A DNA stretch of 64,000 nucleotides from Oreocharis arfaki. Taxonomy: Eukaryota; Chordata; Aves; Passeriformes; Paramythiidae. Positions 62,711-64,000 of the stretch are shown piece after piece. The position numbers and the translations under genes were made by a program. The notes beneath the pieces were generated by a model that worked only from the letters and a program-made list of their open reading frames with translations, was not told the origin of the DNA and did no database searches. How positions within the stretch are numbered: position 1 is the first letter of the stretch; every line of letters starts with the position of its first letter. The stretch covers positions 62,001-126,000 of the forward strand of contig VZRR01012716.1 of the NCBI GenBank assembly GCA_013398015.1, in the 5' to 3' direction.

Positions 62711-63832
62711 TGGTCAGAGCACCAAGTCTACATGAGAGCACATCTGGCTTGGCTCTGCAGTCTCCATGGGGCCATGGGAGCTGAGTTGGGCAAGAATGTC
62801 AGGAAAGGGCAAGAAATCCTGTCCAGGTTAGACCGGACATCCAGAGGAACGTGCATGGGCCTTGTTTCAAACAGAGGCAGCACTGTTGGAAAAGAGACTG
62901 CAGAATTCCTGATCTCACATTATTTAGCTCTCTGAGAGAAAAAAAAAAAAAGGTGTGGAAGCAGAAAACAAAGATGCAAAGAGGAGCTTCACAGCAATAA
63001 ACCACTCTCAGACAACAGTTCCCTTTTATATTCCCCCTGCAATTCAGAGATGTCACAAACACCTCATTGAAATTACATCAAATGTAATGCTGTGATTTAC
63101 TGCTGGCTTAACTCAAGGAAAATATTTACATTTCATGACAGAACTGAGTAAAGTCTTAATAACAATTAATCTCTACAGAGATAATTATAATACCTACTTG
63201 CTGTGTTTAGACTTTTAGGAAAGCATGTAAGGAAATAAACTGAACTTAGTGCTGGTGCAAAGTTATTAATCTTGAATTCTGCATTATGCAGTAAAAATGG
63301 AGCAGTATAGGACTAATGTACTGTAGGAGTACATTCCCTTTGGGGCTTTTATTTGGTCCTGTGCAAGAATAATTGAAAACTTTTCCAAATGTAACTGAAA
63401 GCAACAAAATACTTCAATATGGTTTTGTCATGTTTTATCAACCTTTAATCCTATACTGGGCATTAGAATTCCTGGTGTCCAACCCCATCCAGTGCTCTTC
63501 CCTCCACAAAGACACCCAAGGGCCCTGCTCTGCACACTCTCCTTGCACCTAGAGATTGGGCCAATAGCTGTGCCTGGCTTAAATAAATTTCTAGATAAGT
63601 GAATTTGAGTTCTTATCAATTAGACTCTATATTATGGTTTTCAGGCTTTTGGACAAAGTATTACTTAATCCTATTATAATGTTGTTATGCTGTTGTTATT
63701 ATAAAGGTGGTTTTGTATTTAAAATTTATTGTGTATTCCAAATTCAGTAATTCAGTGCTCTGGACAGGTTATGGATTTTCTTCACACCTCCCCACCCCCC
63801 CCTTTTTTTTTAGTTACCCCTGTTTGATCAAT
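62711..63832. repeat. second copy of the 1,122-bp duplication
   Basis: It is collinear with 61588-62709 throughout, including the A tract after CTCTGAGAG and the C/T homopolymers near its end. Identical homopolymer lengths argue for the same locus read twice. After 63832 the sequence continues uniquely (GAAATCATCACAATG). Confidence 0.97.
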
Positions 63833-64000
63833 GAAATCATCACAATGTCTTTAATTTTCCCTTTTTGTAAGGAAAGGGTAGCTTTGTGTGTGAAAATGTT
63901 GCAGCTGCTAAATGGCTGAAAGCTTGCCTCAGTCCATCAACAGGAAAATAATAGTTTTCCTTCTCAACAGCCTGGGTGCTGAAACCATCTCCAGCTTCAT
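63833..64000. other. non-coding end of window
   Basis: Unique sequence after the duplication, with nothing recognisable in it. Confidence 0.5.

Overview
The window reads as a gene-poor stretch of a bird nuclear genome, probably a songbird. The evidence is vertebrate-style AT-rich intergenic or intronic DNA without long coding exons, a short 3' end of a CR1 LINE (the commonest avian retrotransposon), an LTR resembling the ERVL-type LTRs of songbirds, worn MIR-like ancient SINEs, and few repeats overall. There is no bacterial-type gene organisation. Nearly all open frames are short and read like chance frames. I found no complete protein-coding gene, no tRNA or rRNA and no CRISPR.

Layout. Positions 1-24309 are non-coding DNA with one MIR-like SINE (about 678-850), a few short tandem duplications and one coding-like frame I cannot name (15776-16051). 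A 316-base assembly gap (24310-24625) is followed by a degenerate 40-bp minisatellite unit and then about 100 codons of a FAM217B-like exon (24760-25059), cut off inside its conserved domain. Positions 25060-49290 are again non-coding, with a second MIR-like copy, a 16-bp tandem repeat and a strong hairpin at 48418-48477. From 49292 come a CR1 tail and a trinucleotide microsatellite interrupted by a second gap (49528-49580). A third MIR-like copy lies at about 52159-52320. Two phase-compatible coding-like segments lie on the minus strand at 53384-53713.

The most structured part is 54.0-58.2 kb. It holds a reverse-oriented array of the 40-bp minisatellite (about 54062-54215), a CpG-rich block (about 56600-56985) and an eight-unit array of the same minisatellite arranged as two four-unit blocks (56981-57290). 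That array ends against a 28-base match to the FAM217B-like exon, and an LTR follows (about 57741-58190). The same minisatellite therefore adjoins FAM217B-like sequence at two sites 32 kb apart, which suggests DNA-level copying of a gene piece with its intron repeat.

At the right end, 61588-62709 is repeated as 62711-63832 with two differences seen and no length change, separated by a single N. This is most simply an assembly artefact (two haplotypes or overlapping contig ends laid side by side), not biology.
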